Shown: positions 53,192 through 61,933 of the stretch, piece after piece | Layout: each line of letters opens with the position of its first letter | Numbering within the stretch: position 1 is the stretch's first letter | Assembly: GCA_910578325.1 (NCBI GenBank) | Contig: CAJTQT010000005.1 | Span: 58,363 to 122,362, forward strand | Reading direction: 5' to 3' | DNA length: 64,000 nucleotides | From: an uncultured Christensenella sp. | GTDB lineage: Bacteria > Bacillota > Clostridia > Christensenellales > CAG-917 | Made by a program: the position numbers and the translations under genes | The notes under the pieces: generated by a model | The model's input: only the letters and a program-made list of their open reading frames with translations | Database searches by the model: none | Told to the model about the DNA's origin: nothing

Positions 53192-54463
53192 TTACTTTAC
53201 GATGATTGCGTCGCGTTCCGCGCCCACGGAAATATACTTGATATTGCAGTCGACCGCTTTCTCGATATACTCGATATATTTGCGCGCGTTTTCGGGCAAA
53301 TCCTCATACTTTCTGCATTCGGCGGTAGAGCAATTCCAACCGTCCCTATATTCGATAACGGGCTTTGCTATATTGAGAGCCTCGCCGCTGGGGAATTCGT
53401 CCACGCGTTTACCGTTCACTTCGTATGCCACGCATACGGGGATTTTTTCTATCGTGTCGAGAATATCCAGTTTCGTAAGTGCGATTTCGTCGGTTGCCTG
53501 AACCATACAGCCGTACTTGGAAGCCACTACGTCAAAGCCGCCGACCCTGCGGGGACGTCCCGTCGCCGCGCCGTACTCGCCGCCCGCGTTTCGTAAATCT
53601 TCCGCTTCGCGGCCGAACATCTCGGCGGTGAAAGGTCCTTCGCCGACACAGGTGGAGTACGCTTTCATAACTCCGATTGAATTGTCGACTTTGCGATTCG
53701 GAATTCCCGCGCCGACCGGTCCGTATGCGGTTATGGTAGAAGAGGACGTCGTAAACGGATAAATGCCGAAATCAATATCGCGCAGTGCGCCGAGTTGCGC
53801 TTCGAGCATAACGTTCTTGCCGTTTTTTAGCGCGTTGTTAAGATAATAGCCCGCGTCGCAAATATAATCTTTGAGCGGCGCGCCGTAAGTCTCAAACCAT
53901 TCCAACAAGCCGTCTACCGTATACTCGCTGCCGCCGTACATACCCGTAATCGTAAGATTTTTCCATTCGACAATGGTTTCAAGACGTTCTTTGAGATAAG
54001 ACGGATGAAGAATATCTCCCATACGTATAGCCTTTTTCATATACTTATCGGCATACACGGGCGAGATTCCGCGGCGGGTGGAGCCAAACTTTCTGTCGCC
54101 GAGCCTGTCCTCTTCGAGGCAGTCCTGCGCCACGTTGTAAGGACAGCAGACGATTGCCTTATCGCTGATTTTGAGATTGTCAGGCGTAATTTTTATCCCG
54201 CCCTCTCTCAATCTTTCGATTTCCTTGCACAGATGCTCGATGTCGATGACCATTCCGTTGCCCATAACGTTGACTACGTTTTCACGCAGAATGCCGGAAG
54301 GCAGAAGATTGAGCACAAACTTGCCCTTGTCGTTGATGACCGTATGACCGGCGTTATTCCCGCCCTGATAACGTACAACGACGTCTTGCGACTGCGAAAG
54401 CAAATCGACCATACGGCCTTTACCCTCGTCTCCCCAGTTGATACCTACTATTGATGTAAGCAT
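53192..54463 (-). CDS. purA: Adenylosuccinate synthetase
   Basis: 423 residues, AGAGG site. GINWGDEGKG (GTP-binding loop with catalytic Asp), GNNAGHTV (His), the STRRGISPVY stretch and GRPRRVGGFD are intact. It joins IMP and aspartate with GTP to adenylosuccinate. It is placed between purB and guaA with gaps of about 45 bp, so the unit covers both branches from IMP. Confidence 0.97.
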   Translation of the reverse strand: MLTSIVGINWGDEGKGRMVDLLSQSQDVVVRYQGGNNAGHTVINDKGKFVLNLLPSGILRENVVNVMGNGMVIDIEHLCKEIERLREGGIKITPDNLKISDKAIVCCPYNVAQDCLEEDRLGDRKFGSTRRGISPVYADKYMKKAIRMGDILHPSYLKERLETIVEWKNLTITGMYGGSEYTVDGLLEWFETYGAPLKDYICDAGYYLNNALKNGKNVMLEAQLGALRDIDFGIYPFTTSSSTITAYGPVGAGIPNRKVDNSIGVMKAYSTCVGEGPFTAEMFGREAEDLRNAGGEYGAATGRPRRVGGFDVVASKYGCMVQATDEIALTKLDILDTIEKIPVCVAYEVNGKRVDEFPSGEALNIAKPVIEYRDGWNCSTAECRKYEDLPENARKYIEYIEKAVDCNIKYISVGAERDAIIVK

Positions 54464-54505
54464 TATTATACCTCTGAAAATTTATTTCTTTAATAGCGTA
54501 CAGCG

Positions 54506-55936
54506 TCAGACGTTGATTTCTCCGCCCTCGCCGATAAAGTCGGCATTCGCATCGAGCAAAGGTCTGACGGTTGATTTCAAATACTCTTCGACCTGCTTTT
54601 CCGCCATACCCGTAAACGCGTTGACGTCGAGCAGACCGTCCAACTCCTCTTTGGAAAGACCGAACGTCGCGTCCGCGAGAATACGCGCGAGCAAATCGTT
54701 ATCTCCGCCTTCCTGTTTGACGACCTTAGCCGCCGCCACGGAATGCGTGCGTATCGCCTCGTGCAAAACCTGTCTGTCCCCGCCCTTTTCCGTAACGCAG
54801 TACATAAGGATGTTCTCGGTCGCCATAAAAGGCAGTTCCGCATTGAGGTGGCGGGCGATGATTTTGGGATAGACGGTAAGTCCGCTTATGATGTTGTTGT
54901 AAAGCGCAAGTATCGCGTCCACCGCGAGGAACGCTTCGGGAATTGCAATACGCCTGTTCGCGCTGTCGTCCAAAGTACGCTCGAACCACTGCGTCGCCGC
55001 GGTAATCGCGGGATTGAGAGTATCGCACATAACGTATCTCGCCAACGACGCGATGCGTTCGCTACGCATAGGATTGCGTTTATACGCCATAGCCGACGAG
55101 CCTATCTGTTTCGATTCAAACGGCTCTTCGACTTCTTTGAGATGCGAAAGCAGTCTGATGTCGTTCGAGAACTTTGCGGCGCTCTGAGCAATTCCGCATA
55201 GCACGCTTATCACGTTGTAGTCCTGCTTGCGCGAATACGTCTGACCGCTGACGGGAATACTTCCCGAAAAGCCCATCTTATTTGCGATTGCGCTGTCGAG
55301 GGCTTTGACCTTCTCTGTATCGCCGCCGAAGAGTTCCACAAAACTCGCCGCCGTACCCGTAGTGCCCTTGCACCCGAGCAGTTTGAGACGCGACAGTTCG
55401 AAATCAAGAGTTTCGAGGTCAATGACAAGGTCTTGAAGCCAGAGCGCGGCGCGCTTGCCCAAAGTAGTGGGCTGAGCCGCCTGAAAATGCGTATAGCCCA
55501 GCGTCGCAAGATTTTTATACTGTTCCGCAAACTTACAGACGGAATCTATGCACGTCACAAGCGATTTTTTGATTTGTATCAAACCCTCTTTCATCTGAAT
55601 GACGTCGGTATTGTCTCCGACGTAGCAACTGGTTGCGCCCAGATGAATAATAGGTTTGGCTTCGGGGCAAATCTCGCCGTAAGTGAGCACGTGCGCCATT
55701 ACGTCGTGGCGGACTTCCTTTTCGCGCGCTTTTGCGAAATCGTAATCGATATCGTAGATGTGCGCTTTGAGTTGTGAAATCTGCGCGTCGGAAATGGGAA
55801 TCCCGAGTTCCTTTTCAGCCTCGGCGAGCGCAATCCAGAGTTTGCGCCAGGTGCTGAACTTGAAATCGGGCGAAAAGATGTATTTCATCTGCCTGCCCGC
55901 ATATCTCTCGCAAAGCGGTGAAACGTAACTGTCCAT
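54506..55936 (-). CDS. purB: Adenylosuccinate lyase
   Basis: 476 residues from the ATG at 55936 (GGAGG 4 bp upstream). The fumarase/aspartase signature GSSAMAYKRNPM and the catalytic His in LGYTHFQAAQPTTLG region are present. It cleaves adenylosuccinate to AMP and SAICAR to AICAR. First gene of the purine operon; divergent from the glutamine synthetase gene, so purine and nitrogen metabolism start from the same 200-bp region. Confidence 0.95.
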   Translation of the reverse strand: MDSYVSPLCERYAGRQMKYIFSPDFKFSTWRKLWIALAEAEKELGIPISDAQISQLKAHIYDIDYDFAKAREKEVRHDVMAHVLTYGEICPEAKPIIHLGATSCYVGDNTDVIQMKEGLIQIKKSLVTCIDSVCKFAEQYKNLATLGYTHFQAAQPTTLGKRAALWLQDLVIDLETLDFELSRLKLLGCKGTTGTAASFVELFGGDTEKVKALDSAIANKMGFSGSIPVSGQTYSRKQDYNVISVLCGIAQSAAKFSNDIRLLSHLKEVEEPFESKQIGSSAMAYKRNPMRSERIASLARYVMCDTLNPAITAATQWFERTLDDSANRRIAIPEAFLAVDAILALYNNIISGLTVYPKIIARHLNAELPFMATENILMYCVTEKGGDRQVLHEAIRTHSVAAAKVVKQEGGDNDLLARILADATFGLSKEELDGLLDVNAFTGMAEKQVEEYLKSTVRPLLDANADFIGEGGEINV

Positions 55937-56104
55937 AATGCCTCCGTCGGTCATAAAAGCGTCGTAACATACGATATAAGAACCGTCTGAATCCGAACGC
56001 CTAAATTACATAAATTACGTACATAAATATATCATTATCCATAACCCTTTGTCAAACTTTATCGAAAGCGAAAAAAAATGTCGCAAAACATTGTCGAAAA
56101 CATT

Positions 56105-56132
56105 TTGATTTTTTTTGAGATGAGCATATAAT
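56105..56132 (+). promoter_or_regulatory. Promoter of the type III glutamine synthetase gene
   Basis: TTGATT at 56105-56110, 16 bp, TATAAT at 56127-56132; leader of about 25 nt. Confidence 0.65.
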
Positions 56133-56162
56133 GTGCCTAACAAAACCTAAGGAGTGCAGTTT

Positions 56163-58244
56163 ATGATTATGTCCGAACTTTACGGAAGTATGGTGTTTGA
56201 CGACGCCGTTATGGCGCGCTACCTGCCCGAAGAGACGTACGCGGAACTAAAACGGTGCTGTGCGTCGGACTTGCCCCTTTCCCTCGACGTTGCAAACGTC
56301 ATCGCGAACGCTATGAAGGACTGGGCTGTGGAAAAAGGCGTTACGCATTTCACGCACTGGTTCCAACCTATGACGGGAATAACCGCCGAAAAGCACGACA
56401 GTTTCATATCCCCAACCGCTGACGGCGGCGTAATTATGGAACTGAGCGGAAAGGAACTTATCAAAGGCGAACCCGACGCGAGTTCTTTCCCCAACGGCGG
56501 ACTGCGCTCTACGTTCGAAGCGCGCGGCTACACCGCGTGGGATCCGACCTCCAACGCCTTTATAAAAGACGGAATCCTTTGCATACCCACCGCATTCTGC
56601 TCATATAACGGAGACGCGTTGGACAAAAAAACGCCTCTGCTCCGCTCAATGGAAGCGGTGAACAAACAGGGCGTGCGCCTGTTGCGCCTGTTCGGCAGAA
56701 AGACGGAAAGACTCAATGTGACAGTCGGTCCCGAACAGGAATATTTCCTCATCGATACCGAAGCGTTCAAGAAACGCAAGGACTTGTTCTATACGGGCAG
56801 GACTCTGTTCGGAGCGCGTCCGCCCAAAGGTCAGGAACTTGAAGACCACTACTTCGGCGCGATTAAACCCAGAGTGGTCAGATATATGAAAGAACTCGAC
56901 GAAGAACTGTGGAAAGTAGGCATACTCGCAAAAACCAAACACAACGAGGTTGCGCCCGCTCAGCACGAATTCGCGCCGATTTTCACAACCGTAAACGTCG
57001 CGTCCGACCAGAACCAACTTACAATGGAGATAATGAAAAAGGTTGCCGCAAAGCACGGAATGACCTGTCTTTTGCACGAAAAGCCGTTTGACGGTGTAAA
57101 TGGAAGCGGTAAACATAACAATTGGTCGCTTTGCACAAATTTCGGGCACAACCTTTTCGACCCAGGCAAGAGTCCCGAGGACAATGCGCAGTTCCTGCTG
57201 ATACTCGCGGCAGTCATCTCCGCCGTAGACAAACATCAGGACCTTTTGCGCATAGCGGTCGCGTCCGCGGGCAACGACCACAGACTCGGCGCAAACGAAG
57301 CGCCGCCCGCGATTGTCAGTATGTATCTGGGGGACGAACTCACAGGAATTTTGCAGGCGATAGCCGACGGCAGAACGTTCTCCCGCCGCGCCAAATGCGA
57401 AGTCAAACTGGGAGTGCACGTGTTGCCGCAGTTCGCAATGGACTCGTCCGACCGCAACCGCACTTCTCCGTTTGCGTTTACTGGAAATAAATTCGAATTC
57501 CGTATGCCCGGTTCCGCGCAGTCGATAGCGGGCGTTAACGTGGTGCTTAATACGATAATGGCGGAAGAATTCTCGCTGTTCGCCGACGAACTTGAAAAAG
57601 CCGACGATCTCAAAGCGGGCATAAGCGCAATAATCAAGCGCGTTATGAAAGAGCACGGAAGAATTATTTTCAACGGCAACAACTATTCCGAGGAATGGGT
57701 AGCCGAAGCGCAAAAACGCGGGCTGCTGAATCTTGCTTCCACAATTGACGCGCTCCCCTGTCTTACCTCGCAAAAGAACGTTGCGCTGTTTGAAAGGCAG
57801 GGCGTATTCAGCGAGCGCGAACTGCGCTCCCGCGAAGAAGTGTATACCGAAACCTATTGCCGTCTCATAAACATCGAAGCAATGACGATGCTGGATATGA
57901 CGAATATGGAAATTCTACCCTCCGCGCTGTCCTATAAAAAGGAACTTGTAAAAACCGCGAAATCTTCGATTGCGGTGAATGTTGACGCATCTGCCGAAAT
58001 CGAGATATCCGTTCTGCTCGCCGAACTTATAAACACGGCGCGCAAGCGTGTTTCCACTCTGAAATCCGCGCTTGACGAAGCGCACGGTCTGGGCGTGGGG
58101 CTTGAAAGCGGACGTTGCTATCGCGACAAAGTTATCCCCTCAATGACGGAACTGAGAAAAACCTGTGACGAACTGGAACTCAACGTCGCAAAGGATTTCT
58201 GGCCTTTCCCCAACTACGGAGACGTGCTGTTTTCCGTACACTGA
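56163..58244 (+). CDS. glnN: Glutamine synthetase type III
   Basis: 693 residues from the ATG at 56163 (AAGGAG upstream). The size and motifs are those of GSIII: HFTHWFQPMTG, GGLRSTFEARGYTAWDP, GPEQEYFLI, KHNEVAPAQHEFAP, NGSGKHNNWS (ATP site) and NDHRLGANEAPP. It makes glutamine from glutamate, ammonia and ATP and forms dodecamers. It is a single gene ended by a hairpin; no PII or regulator lies beside it. Confidence 0.95.
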   Translation: MIMSELYGSMVFDDAVMARYLPEETYAELKRCCASDLPLSLDVANVIANAMKDWAVEKGVTHFTHWFQPMTGITAEKHDSFISPTADGGVIMELSGKELIKGEPDASSFPNGGLRSTFEARGYTAWDPTSNAFIKDGILCIPTAFCSYNGDALDKKTPLLRSMEAVNKQGVRLLRLFGRKTERLNVTVGPEQEYFLIDTEAFKKRKDLFYTGRTLFGARPPKGQELEDHYFGAIKPRVVRYMKELDEELWKVGILAKTKHNEVAPAQHEFAPIFTTVNVASDQNQLTMEIMKKVAAKHGMTCLLHEKPFDGVNGSGKHNNWSLCTNFGHNLFDPGKSPEDNAQFLLILAAVISAVDKHQDLLRIAVASAGNDHRLGANEAPPAIVSMYLGDELTGILQAIADGRTFSRRAKCEVKLGVHVLPQFAMDSSDRNRTSPFAFTGNKFEFRMPGSAQSIAGVNVVLNTIMAEEFSLFADELEKADDLKAGISAIIKRVMKEHGRIIFNGNNYSEEWVAEAQKRGLLNLASTIDALPCLTSQKNVALFERQGVFSERELRSREEVYTETYCRLINIEAMTMLDMTNMEILPSALSYKKELVKTAKSSIAVNVDASAEIEISVLLAELINTARKRVSTLKSALDEAHGLGVGLESGRCYRDKVIPSMTELRKTCDELELNVAKDFWPFPNYGDVLFSVH

Positions 58245-58253
58245 CAAAAAACC

Positions 58254-58283
58254 GAGCGCGCCCGATAAGGCGCGCTCTTATTT
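58254..58283 (+). terminator. Terminator of the glutamine synthetase gene
   Basis: Perfect stem GAGCGCGCC / GGCGCGCTC followed by TTATTTTT. Confidence 0.88.
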
Positions 58284-58477
58284 TTCTGTTGATATTCTCT
58301 ACTTTTACGCAAATTTATAAAATTTAAAACACCAAAGCAGTATGCGCGGTTATCATGATGCGGATAAGAATTTGTTCATCGAATATGCTAATAGATGTAC
58401 AAACCGCAACAAAAATAAAGTTTCAATGCGCATTTTGCGCCTTTAAAACGCATCAAAATCCTTATTTTTTAAAATAT

Positions 58478-58506
58478 TTGACAAAAAGTATTAAAACGTA
58501 TATACT
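58478..58506 (+). promoter_or_regulatory. Promoter of the zinc-ribbon gene pair
   Basis: TTGACA at 58478-58483, 17 bp, TATACT at 58501-58506. The leader would be about 175 nt; the stretch 58284-58687 has no supported gene. Confidence 0.75.
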
Positions 58507-58687
58507 TTTTTGTGCAACGGTGCATCTATTAGCATATTCGACGAACGAAATATTGCAAATATCTGTCAGGTTGCGCAAACCGATAAAATATGAATCGATA
58601 CGTGATGCAAGCAAAACGCCGCGGCGGAATCTTGCCCGCTATCGCGGCATATTATTTATAATCGAATTTTTTTAGGGAGGATTCAAA

Positions 58688-59041
58688 ATGTATTGCAACA
58701 ATTGCGGAAACCAAATTGACGACAATGCGGCAGTCTGCATCCATTGCGGAGCACCGACTCAAAACTTCAGTCAACCTGCTCAACAACAGCAGCAACAGCC
58801 TGCGCAGTCGAACACAATGGCACTGGTCGGATTTATTCTGGCGTTCTTAATGCCCCTTATCGGACTTATCCTGTCCATAATAGGCTTGAAGCGCGCACCC
58901 GAATACAACGGAAACGGTAAAGGTCTTGCCACAGCAGGTATCATCATCGGCGCAATCGAAACTTTGATAGTCGCTATCGTTATAATTGTTGAAATCGTAG
59001 CAATAGTGTCTATGGTCGGTGCAGCCGGAAGTATGATGTAA
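58688..59041 (+). CDS. Zinc-ribbon membrane protein (DUF4190-like), short form A
   Basis: 117 residues, GGGAGG site. Zinc ribbon CNNCGNQ / CIHCG, a short Gln-rich linker (QQQQQP), then two membrane helices (about 42-64 and 80-110) with the ILSIIGLKRAPEYNGNGKG loop common in DUF4190. Related to the genes at 59061 and 41001. Function unknown; probably a small membrane protein with a cytosolic zinc ribbon. Confidence 0.85.
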   Translation: MYCNNCGNQIDDNAAVCIHCGAPTQNFSQPAQQQQQQPAQSNTMALVGFILAFLMPLIGLILSIIGLKRAPEYNGNGKGLATAGIIIGAIETLIVAIVIIVEIVAIVSMVGAAGSMM

Positions 59042-59060
59042 GCAGTTCCGAGGTAGACTT

Positions 59061-59447
59061 ATGTATTGCAAAAATTGCGGAGGCGAAATAAACGACAACG
59101 CAGTCGTATGTATACATTGCGGTTGCGCCGTAAATGAGCCGACTCACACCGCTGCACCCGTCCAAACGCCCAAAACAAACGTACTTGCAATTGTCGGTTT
59201 TGTTCTTTCGTTCTTTGTGCCGCTCGCAGGTCTGATTTGTTCGGCAATAGGATACAAACGCGCGGACCGCGATTACGACGGAAATTGCAAGGGCCTCGCA
59301 CTGGCAGGCACGATACTGAGCGCAATCTCGCTCGCAATCGTCGTAGCCGTTGTGCTTTGGGTTGTGATATCTTGGTTCATCATAATATCCGCGGTGGTAA
59401 CATATCCGCCCGCGGTTGAATACGCTCTGCTTTGCATATTGCTGTAA
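59061..59447 (+). CDS. Zinc-ribbon membrane protein (DUF4190-like), short form B
   Basis: 128 residues. Zinc ribbon CKNCGGE / CIHCG, linker of about 20 residues, two membrane helices (about 43-63 and 82-112) around ICSAIGYKRADRDYDGNCKG. It follows the 117-residue paralogue by 19 bp, clearly a tandem duplication in one operon. Site GAGGT precedes the start. Confidence 0.85.
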   Translation: MYCKNCGGEINDNAVVCIHCGCAVNEPTHTAAPVQTPKTNVLAIVGFVLSFFVPLAGLICSAIGYKRADRDYDGNCKGLALAGTILSAISLAIVVAVVLWVVISWFIIISAVVTYPPAVEYALLCILL

Positions 59448-59465
59448 CTTAGTTATGTCAAACAT

Positions 59466-59493
59466 AAAAACGCTCCCGACGGGAGCGTTTTTT
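59466..59493. terminator. Bidirectional terminator
   Basis: Perfect stem AAAAACGCTCCC / GGGAGCGTTTTT between the zinc-ribbon pair and the Cys-rich gene. Confidence 0.88.
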
Positions 59494-59506
59494 ATTTCGC
59501 ATCGGT

Positions 59507-59785
59507 TCACAATTTATCTTTGATCTCCAAAACTGCCTGAATATCGCACAAATGGCTGTGTATTTCCCTTATATAATCCTTTATGCTTTCGTTTCTCTCT
59601 TTCACTGCCTCGGCACGGTCTTCCCAGTGCTCGCAATCCTTCTGCAATCTGAATGATCTGCACCTTCTGACTTTTATGAGATCGGGATTTGCGCAATGCC
59701 CTATCGCCTTGATCAGACGATTCCCCGAAAAATAATAATGCGGCTTATAATATTTGCAGGTTTCGCATTTATATAAAGTGTCCAT
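59507..59785 (-). CDS. Cys-rich small protein, second copy, divergent from an XRE regulator
   Basis: 92 residues, TAGGAG site. CETCKYYKPHY, HCANPDL and RRCRSF with DCEHWED give five Cys and several His in the same order as the protein at 33889. A helical tail follows. Probably zinc-binding; function unknown. The promoter (TTGACA-17-TACAAT) contains one operator in its spacer. Confidence 0.75.
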   Translation of the reverse strand: MDTLYKCETCKYYKPHYYFSGNRLIKAIGHCANPDLIKVRRCRSFRLQKDCEHWEDRAEAVKERNESIKDYIREIHSHLCDIQAVLEIKDKL

Positions 59786-59815
59786 AGTTTATCTCCTAGT
59801 GTCATTATTAGTGAT

Positions 59816-59866
59816 ATTGTATTTCCGTTTTTCGGAATTGTCAATCCGAATTTCGGAATTTATTAT
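59816..59866. promoter_or_regulatory. Overlapping divergent promoters, one operator in each spacer
   Basis: Minus: TTGACA (59839-59844), 17 bp, TACAAT (59816-59821). Plus: TTGTCA (59838-59843), 17 bp, TATTAT (59861-59866). The two -35 boxes overlap on opposite strands. Operators TTCCGTTTTTCGGAA (59823-59837) and ATCCGAATTTCGGAA (59844-59858) fill the spacers. The plus transcript would start about 5 nt before the XRE ATG. Confidence 0.8.
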
Positions 59867-59877
59867 ATACTTCAATT

Positions 59878-60084
59878 ATGAATATGATTTTCGGTACAAA
59901 ATTAAAAGAAGTTAGGGTTGAAAATAATTTGACTCAGAAACAACTTGCAGAATTTTTGCACGTCAGTACAACGACAATCTGCCAATGGGAAACCTTAAAG
60001 CAGGAACCAAGTCTTGATGCATTGACTGCTATTGCAAAACTCTTTCACATTTCCGCAGACTATCTTTTAGGTTTAGACCTCTAA
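59878..60084 (+). CDS. XRE-family helix-turn-helix repressor, second copy
   Basis: 68 residues: RVENNLTQKQLAEFLHVS with recognition helix TTTICQWETLKQ, ending DYLLGLDL. No ribosome site is seen and the predicted transcript begins about 5 nt before the ATG, so it is probably leaderless. It should bind the TCCG-N5-CGGA operators that block both divergent promoters, giving negative autoregulation. It is similar to the protein at 34319, but with another recognition helix, matching the different operator. Confidence 0.86.
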   Translation: MNMIFGTKLKEVRVENNLTQKQLAEFLHVSTTTICQWETLKQEPSLDALTAIAKLFHISADYLLGLDL

Positions 60085-60690
60085 TCATACTAAATCCTCT
60101 TCCTCTACAAGAATAGGCGTTTATGACTTTAAATAGATAACCCCCTCTTTCCCTTCGGGCTTTTCTCCCACCACTCGTATATGGACACGTAAGGCATTAC
60201 GCTTATTCTCTACACTCTTTCTCCGTCGCTCGCGGGGGAGACAGGACGCGATTGGGCGCAGCCAACAATCGCTATTCCGTCGCAACGCTCCTTACGGCAC
60301 TCCGCACGAGACGTTTTCGGGATCCCCATAAAACGCCCCTGTTTTATGGGGTAAATTATTCCACTTGTTCGCGGACAGAAAACAACACTCGCCCGCTCTC
60401 TTGGACACTTCGTGTCTTTGACTCTGCTTTTTTATTACCAAAAAGTATCAATACCTCGAAGTGGTCGCGCACTGCACGCGCTGGACTTTCTCTATCAGAG
60501 TATTCGTCGGGAATACTCTTGCTCGGAGTTTAGACCTCTGTGTCGTATATTCTATTTTTATCATAATCTCGAAAAAAAATCTCTATATGGAGCAAAAATT
60601 GCTCCAAAAAATTTTTGTAATTTAACATTTATTCAACTGTCACAGATGATTTTTTAAATAATTTCCGAAATTAAATTGCGATAGAGATAA
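60085..60690. other. Gene-free stretch with hairpins and a 12-bp flanking repeat
   Basis: No ORF here has a ribosome site. GTTTAGACCTCT at the end of the XRE gene (60071-60082) recurs at 60528-60539, bounding about 457 bp. Hairpins: CCCCATAAAACG / GTTTTATGGGG (about 60325-60352) and TGGAGCAA / TTGCTCCA (about 60586-60606). The composition is less AT-rich than other intergenic DNA. It may be a non-coding mobile or repeated unit. Confidence 0.5.
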
Positions 60691-60838
60691 GGAACGTAAA
60701 GAGTGCTCTTTTGCGAACAGTCAAACGTAATAATCCCCACAAAACACGGAGGTTTTGCGGGGACTCCTATATTCGTACATATCTATGAGAAATACGGTAT
60801 TGATAGTGTCAGTCGCTCAATGGCATAGTAATGGGAAT
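60691..60838. repeat. Degenerate copy of the palindromic repeat
   Basis: GAGTGCTCTTTTGCGAACAG (60701-60720) resembles the inner left arm of the repeat at 51485; GTGTCAGTCGCTCAATGGC (about 60807-60825) resembles a right arm. Between them is a terminator-like stem CCCCACAAAAC / GTTTTGCGGGG (60735-60762). Confidence 0.5.
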
Positions 60839-60841
60839 TTA

Positions 60842-61004
60842 TATAACCGTGATATTTGCGTTCAGACAAGATAAACCCTAAAACCGCGATATTGAGATGA
60901 GTGACGCGAAAGAGGCGTTTTCGAAAGCCGCCCAACGTACATACCGTACGTGACGGCGAACAAAAACGTCTCTGACAAAGTCAATCGCTCAATAGCGCGG
61001 TTTT
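60842..61004. repeat. Long palindromic mosaic repeat at the end of the transketolase operon
   Basis: A truncated type 2 arm (GATATTTGCGTTCAGACAAG, 60851-60870) is followed by a complete palindrome (60880-61004) with outer arm AAAACCGCG / CGCGGTTTT, TTGAG / CTCAA, AGAGGCGTTTT / AAAACGTCTCT, GCCG / CGGC and ACGTAC / GTACGT at the centre. It overlaps the last codons of the transketolase gene. Confidence 0.8.
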
Positions 61005-61933
61005 AATACTTTATGTGCTGCTTCAACGATATCATCTGCCGTAATATGATACACCTCGCTTAGATATTCGTTTTTGCCGACCTGTCCGAATTCGTCCTGT
61101 ATTCCGACCATCTGCATAGGAACGGGACATTCTTTTACGACAACTTCCGCAACCGCGCTTCCTAAGCCGCCGTATACGTTGTGGTTTTCGCAAGTGACGA
61201 TTGCACCCGTCTCTTTTGCGCATTTCTTTATCGCTTCGACGTCGATAGGTTTCCAGGTGTGCATATTGACCACTCTTGCGCTGATTCCCTGATTTTCCAA
61301 AATTTCGGCGGCTGTAAGGGCGCGTTCCACCATAATTCCGCTTGCTATCAAAGATATATCTTTGCCGTCCTTTAAGGTTATGGCCTTGCCGAGTTCGAAT
61401 TCCAGCGTTTCATCGTATATCTTTGCCGCTTTCTTTCGGAACATACGGGTATAGACCGCCGTCGGATATTCCGCAATCTGCGGGAGCGCCTTTTCCATCA
61501 TTGTAGCGTCCGTAGGCTCGAAACAAACCATTTTAGGCACAGCGCGCATTATCGCCATATCCTCGAAAGGCATATGTGTTCCGCCGTTGACCTCCGCCGC
61601 TACTCCCGGTTCGGACCCGACGATTTTCACGTTCAAGCCCGTATACGCCACGGATATAAAAATCTGGTCGTAGCACCTGCGCGTGGCAAACGGTGCAAAA
61701 CTGTATGCAAACGGAATCTTGCCCATTGCCGCCATGCCTGCGGCTACGCCGATCATATTCTGCTCCGCTATGCCGACGTTGAAAAATCTGTTCGGAAAGG
61801 CTTCTTTAAAACACTTTGTCGCGTGACAACTCATAAGGTCGGCGTCAAGAACCACAATACGGTCGTCTTTCTTTGCAAGTTCGACCAAGGACTGCGCCAA
61901 CGTCTGTCTTATTTCTCTCTCGTCTGTCGTCAT
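60989..61933 (-). CDS. Transketolase, C-terminal subunit
   Basis: 314 residues from the ATG at 61933 (GGGAGG site), overlapping the N-subunit stop as ATGA. It has the pyrimidine-binding part (FNVGIAEQNMIGVAAG with the catalytic Glu) and the C-terminal domain (SLIASGIMVERALTAAEIL, then ENHNVYGGLGSAVAEVV). With the N-subunit it forms the thiamine diphosphate enzyme that moves two-carbon units in the pentose phosphate pathway. The last residues, KPRY, are encoded by the arm of the palindromic repeat. Confidence 0.93.
   Translation of the reverse strand: MTTDEREIRQTLAQSLVELAKKDDRIVVLDADLMSCHATKCFKEAFPNRFFNVGIAEQNMIGVAAGMAAMGKIPFAYSFAPFATRRCYDQIFISVAYTGLNVKIVGSEPGVAAEVNGGTHMPFEDMAIMRAVPKMVCFEPTDATMMEKALPQIAEYPTAVYTRMFRKKAAKIYDETLEFELGKAITLKDGKDISLIASGIMVERALTAAEILENQGISARVVNMHTWKPIDVEAIKKCAKETGAIVTCENHNVYGGLGSAVAEVVVKECPVPMQMVGIQDEFGQVGKNEYLSEVYHITADDIVEAAHKVLKPRY

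Noticed and set aside
58355..58675. Plus-strand ORF of 106 codons before the zinc-ribbon pair
   Set aside because: It has no ribosome site and spans a clear TTGACA-17-TATACT promoter; it is more likely leader sequence.
60252..60657. Overlapping ORFs of 93 and 81 codons
   Set aside because: No ribosome site, low-complexity Arg/Ser/Leu composition, and two frames open at once; probably chance frames in non-coding repeat-like DNA.
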